Positions 6,313 to 8,596 of a stretch of DNA of 8,596 nucleotides are shown here, one piece after another. The translations under genes were made by a program, and so were the position numbers. The stretch comes from Kiritimatiellia bacterium. Lineage in GTDB: Bacteria > Verrucomicrobiota > Kiritimatiellia > SLAD01. The notes under the pieces are model-generated. The model was not told where the DNA came from. It was given only the letters and a program-made list of their open reading frames with translations, and made no database searches. The stretch lies in contig SLAD01000130.1 in assembly GCA_007126995.1 (NCBI GenBank), positions 1 to 8,596 of the forward strand, written 5' to 3'. The stretch's first letter is position 1, and every line of letters begins with the position of its first letter.

Positions 6313-7294
6313 GACGCCGCGTATCCTGGGCCTCGCCGTCGGGCTCAGTTTGCTGAATGCATGCGGTCCCGGTGCCCCTCCGGCCGACGATTCTGATGTG
6401 CCACCCTGGTCCCGGCCCGGTAGTGAGTTCTTTTCTGTAATGAGCTTCAATGTGGACCAGTACGGCTACGCCGACCGCACGGGTGACGGCCAAGCCAATG
6501 ATCCGAAGCCCGACACATCGCGTGAAGCTGTCATCGCCATCATTGTGGACACCAACCCCGATATACTGGCGCTGCAGGAAATGGGGCACGCAGAAGTGTT
6601 TCAACCATTCCAACTAGCGCTCGCGGAGGCAGGGCTCGACTATCCGTTTGCGGAAATCCTGGAGCAAGAGGGCTCGGACGCTCACCTCGCCGTGCTTAGT
6701 CGTTATCCCATCACCTCCGCCTACCCGCATCTGGACGATCAGTACACCATCGGCGACGCGCAATTACCGGTCAAACGCGGCTTTCTGGAGGTGGATATCG
6801 CCATCTCGCCCAGCTATGCCTTTCGCCTGATCAACGCGCAACTGAAATCCAAACGCTATCATCCTTCCGGCCACACCGAGATGCGGCGCAACGAAGCCCG
6901 TTTGCTGAACAATCATGTGCGGCGCGCGCTTTCGCGGGATCGGCGCCTCAATTTGCTCGTCGTGGGCGATCTCAATGATCATATCGGATCCGCACCCTTG
7001 CGTACGCTGATGGGCAGTCGCCAACAGTACCTCAACGATCTCCAGCCGGCCGATGAATATGGTGAAACCTGGACCTTCTTTGACGCCGACAGCGATAGCT
7101 ACGTGCGCTATGACTATATGTTGACCAGCGCCCACATGCGGCCGGAATTCATCGCCGATGGTTCCCGCGTGGTTCGGCACCCGCTCAACAAAGTCGCTTC
7201 CGCCCGGCGCCCGTTAGTGGCGGTCTTCCGCGCCCGTGACATCGATCCCGAGTCTACACCACTCCTCCCCGCTTACGAGTTGGAAGACGATTGA
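6278..7294 (+). CDS. Endonuclease/exonuclease/phosphatase (EEP)-fold lipoprotein, catalytic residues altered
   Basis: With the ATG at 6278 the protein has 338 residues. The N-terminus is very basic (MWPKRLSRAIRRTPR), followed by a hydrophobic run ending in LLNAC, so C29 is probably lipidated. The rest is the EEP fold (DNase I/exonuclease III-like): MSFNV (N58), ILALQEM (E101), VKRGFLEV, NAQLKSKR, VVGDLNDH (D231, N233), YDYML and a C-terminal SARRPLVAVF. The metal-binding Asn, Glu and Asp/Asn are present. Family members usually have His in the N-x-HL motif and Ser-Asp-His before RPL; here these read Gln188 and Ser-Ala-Arg (A309, R310). Catalysis by the standard mechanism is therefore doubtful. 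The start is uncertain: ATG 6278 overlaps the TPR gene by 35 bases, TTG 6293 by 20, and ATT 6305 would also keep the signal peptide; none has a clear Shine-Dalgarno. The next in-frame ATG (about 6440) would lose the lipobox, so it is unlikely. Overlaps on both sides suggest co-translation with its neighbours. Confidence 0.85.
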   Translation: MWPKRLSRAIRRTPRILGLAVGLSLLNACGPGAPPADDSDVPPWSRPGSEFFSVMSFNVDQYGYADRTGDGQANDPKPDTSREAVIAIIVDTNPDILALQEMGHAEVFQPFQLALAEAGLDYPFAEILEQEGSDAHLAVLSRYPITSAYPHLDDQYTIGDAQLPVKRGFLEVDIAISPSYAFRLINAQLKSKRYHPSGHTEMRRNEARLLNNHVRRALSRDRRLNLLVVGDLNDHIGSAPLRTLMGSRQQYLNDLQPADEYGETWTFFDADSDSYVRYDYMLTSAHMRPEFIADGSRVVRHPLNKVASARRPLVAVFRARDIDPESTPLLPAYELEDD

Positions 7295-7971
7295 TGCGAT
7301 TCCGGCAGATTCAAGCCCTCATCTTCGACTTCGACGGGACGCTGATTGACGCCTCCGAAGCGGTCTGCCATGCGTTCAGCCGCGCGCTTGAACAACAGGG
7401 GCGCCCCCCGTTGGAATCGAGTGCCATTCGCCGCCTGATCGGCCTGCCGTTGCGCGACATGTTTATGGTCACCTGGCCGGATGTGGCGCCCGACGAATTG
7501 GATCGCTCGGTGGAATTGTATCGCGCGGCCTTCGATCCCGTAGCCTGCGAACTGTCCAATCCCATCCCAGGGTTGGAAGCGATGCTGGACCATTTTTATC
7601 CGGCCATGCGATTCGGGATTGCCACCAGTCGCATGTCCGACGGCGCCCAGCACATCCTGGGCAATCTGAATCTGCTGGACCGTTTCGAGGTGATTATCGG
7701 CCTACAGGACGTCACGCAGGCCAAACCGCATCCCGAACCGGTGCTCAAGGCGATAGCGGCGCTGGAAACGGACCCGCGTCACGCCATTATGGTGGGCGAC
7801 AACCCCGTCGATATGCAGTCCGGATCACAGGCCGGCACGCACACGATAGGGATCGTCTCCGAACATTACTCGGCAGCCGATTTGCTGGACGCAGGGGCGA
7901 TCGCCACCATCTCGCGACTCGACGAACTGATCGAGATGGTAGATCATCCCCGCGCAACGACTGAGCGGTGA
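7294..7971 (+). CDS. HAD-superfamily phosphatase, phosphoglycolate-phosphatase-like
   Basis: This 225-residue cytoplasmic hydrolase is expected to remove phosphate from a small metabolite through an aspartyl-phosphate intermediate. All four HAD motifs are present: I, FDFDGTLID with nucleophile D12 and acid/base D14; II, ATSR with T111; III, K144 in QAKPHPEP; IV, GDNPVD with D169 and D173. A helical cap lies between motifs I and II (about 20-90), which with the length and the KPHPEP segment places it among Gph/PGMB-type (subfamily IA) enzymes. Its substrate cannot be read from the sequence; members act on phosphoglycolate, sugar phosphates, pyrophosphate or nucleotides. The ATG shares one base with the TGA of the EEP gene (TGATG), and GGAAG lies about nine bases upstream. 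A TTG just before (7291) would add one residue and is less likely. The neighbour thyX hints at nucleotide metabolism, but only weakly. Confidence 0.92.
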   Translation: MRFRQIQALIFDFDGTLIDASEAVCHAFSRALEQQGRPPLESSAIRRLIGLPLRDMFMVTWPDVAPDELDRSVELYRAAFDPVACELSNPIPGLEAMLDHFYPAMRFGIATSRMSDGAQHILGNLNLLDRFEVIIGLQDVTQAKPHPEPVLKAIAALETDPRHAIMVGDNPVDMQSGSQAGTHTIGIVSEHYSAADLLDAGAIATISRLDELIEMVDHPRATTER

Positions 7972-8004
7972 CTCGAAACACGTTACTCAAACTGTCAAAC
8001 ATTA

Positions 8005-8010
8005 AGAGGA
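8005..8010 (+). promoter_or_regulatory. Ribosome binding site of thyX
   Basis: AGAGGA lies seven bases before the ATG at 8018 and fixes the thyX start. The 46-base gap from the HAD gene (7972-8017) shows no clear hairpin or promoter, so read-through from upstream is likely. Confidence 0.7.
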
Positions 8011-8017
8011 ATTGATC

Positions 8018-8596
8018 ATGGCCCGTTGTATTGTGCCCGAAGCGGAAGCGCTGCTGGATAAAGAGTTCAAGGTCCTCGACCACGGTTTTGTGCGACTGGT
8101 CGATTATATGGGTGGCGACAACCGCATCGTCCAGACCGCGCGTGTCTCCTATGGCGAAGGAACCAAGACCGTGCGCGAGGATGCCGGGCTGATCGATTAT
8201 CTCATGCGCCATCAACACACCTCGCCTTTTGAGCACGTCATTCTTGAACTGCACTGCAAAATGCCGATCTTCGTGGCTCGCCAATGGATCCGGCATCGCA
8301 CCGCCCGGCTCAACGAGATCTCCGGGCGATACAGTGTGATGGAGAGCGAGTTCTACGTGCCTGAGCCGGCTCAAATCAGTTATCAAAGCACCGACAACAA
8401 GCAGGGCCGTTCACAAGATGAGGTGCCCGTTGAGTTGCGACAGAAGGTGATCGATCTGCTGCGACAGGAGCAAGGCAGCGCGTATGCCACCTATCAAGAA
8501 CTGATCAATGATGGCGTGGCACGCGAGCTAGCGCGTATCAACTTGACCTTGTCATTGTACACGCAGTGGTACTGGCAAATGGATTTGCACAACCTT
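8018..8596 (+). CDS. thyX: Flavin-dependent thymidylate synthase ThyX (3' end missing)
   Basis: ThyX makes dTMP from dUMP using FAD, NADPH and methylenetetrahydrofolate, in place of ThyA. The 193 visible codons are open to the right edge. The signature RHR-x7-S is complete: R92-H93-R94 in QWIRHRTARLNEISGRY, with S102. Further family marks are ARVSYGEGTKT (41-51), LMRHQHTSPFEHV (62-74), the QGR segment near 128-130, and LARINLTLSLYTQWYWQMDL near the end, which in ThyX precedes the HNL-F-FL segment. The window therefore cuts the gene after HNL, with probably some 80-110 codons still to come. Residue 97, within TARLNE, is Arg where many ThyX proteins have Ser or Asn. The start has a good Shine-Dalgarno. 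The QST-N-QGR stretch recalls the type found in alphaproteobacteria; this is an impression only. Confidence 0.97.
   Translation, partial: MARCIVPEAEALLDKEFKVLDHGFVRLVDYMGGDNRIVQTARVSYGEGTKTVREDAGLIDYLMRHQHTSPFEHVILELHCKMPIFVARQWIRHRTARLNEISGRYSVMESEFYVPEPAQISYQSTDNKQGRSQDEVPVELRQKVIDLLRQEQGSAYATYQELINDGVARELARINLTLSLYTQWYWQMDLHNL

Noticed and set aside
5620..6450. Minus-strand open frame (276 codons) opposite the TPR and EEP genes
   Set aside because: It crosses the junction of two well-supported plus-strand genes and shows no family motif.
7972..8017. Gap between the HAD gene and thyX as a terminator or promoter site
   Set aside because: No GC-rich hairpin with a T-run is seen, and an AT-rich hexamer near 8000 has no matching -35 at proper spacing.
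7787..8386. Minus-strand open frame (199 codons) opposite the HAD and thyX genes
   Set aside because: It is antisense to the HAD motif IV region and the ThyX signature; no Shine-Dalgarno or domain.
1..8596. Defence system, prophage, insertion sequence, CRISPR array or integron
   Set aside because: No transposase, integrase, repeat array, terminal repeats or toxin/nuclease effector pair is seen; all eight genes belong to metabolic, envelope or proteostasis families.

Overview
The window is about 8.6 kb of densely coding bacterial chromosome, moderately GC-rich, with no gene-free stretch over 50 bases. It holds eight protein-coding genes, two of them cut by the window edges. I see no RNA genes, insertion sequences, CRISPR arrays or clear terminators. 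Two lipoprotein-type signals (lipobox followed by Cys) and a periplasmic-type amidase point to a diderm bacterium. The style of the amidase (Cu-amine-oxidase-like N-terminal domain plus Amidase_3) and of the TPR protein reminds me of the PVC superphylum (Verrucomicrobiota/Kiritimatiellota). That is recollection rather than proof, and I hold it at low to moderate confidence.

Layout: two divergent gene runs start from a 36-base gap near 4.9 kb. Leftward (minus strand) come an exported N-acetylmuramoyl-L-alanine amidase, a ClpX-like AAA+ unfoldase whose start overlaps the amidase stop by ATGA, and then a carbohydrate-type ABC importer: a solute-binding lipoprotein, a MalF/UgpA-type permease, and the first 15 codons of a second permease, again joined by ATGA. 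No transporter ATPase is visible. Rightward (plus strand) come a soluble TPR-repeat protein, an endonuclease/exonuclease/phosphatase (EEP)-fold lipoprotein, a HAD-superfamily phosphatase that begins on the stop codon of the EEP gene, and thyX (flavin-dependent thymidylate synthase), cut by the right edge.

Two proteins stand out. The ClpX-like protein lacks the ClpX zinc-binding domain but keeps Walker A/B, the GYVG pore loop, an IGF tripeptide and the sensor-2 Arg. After its ClpX-type small domain it carries about 100 extra residues that align by eye with that same small domain, suggesting a tandem duplication. The EEP lipoprotein keeps the metal-binding motifs, but both positions expected to hold catalytic histidines are changed (His to Gln, and Ser-Asp-His to Ser-Ala-Arg), so it may be a pseudoenzyme or a binding protein. 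The amidase, unfoldase and TPR trio around the divergent gap may form a functional module in envelope maintenance; this is inference from gene order only. I found no defence system or mobile element.
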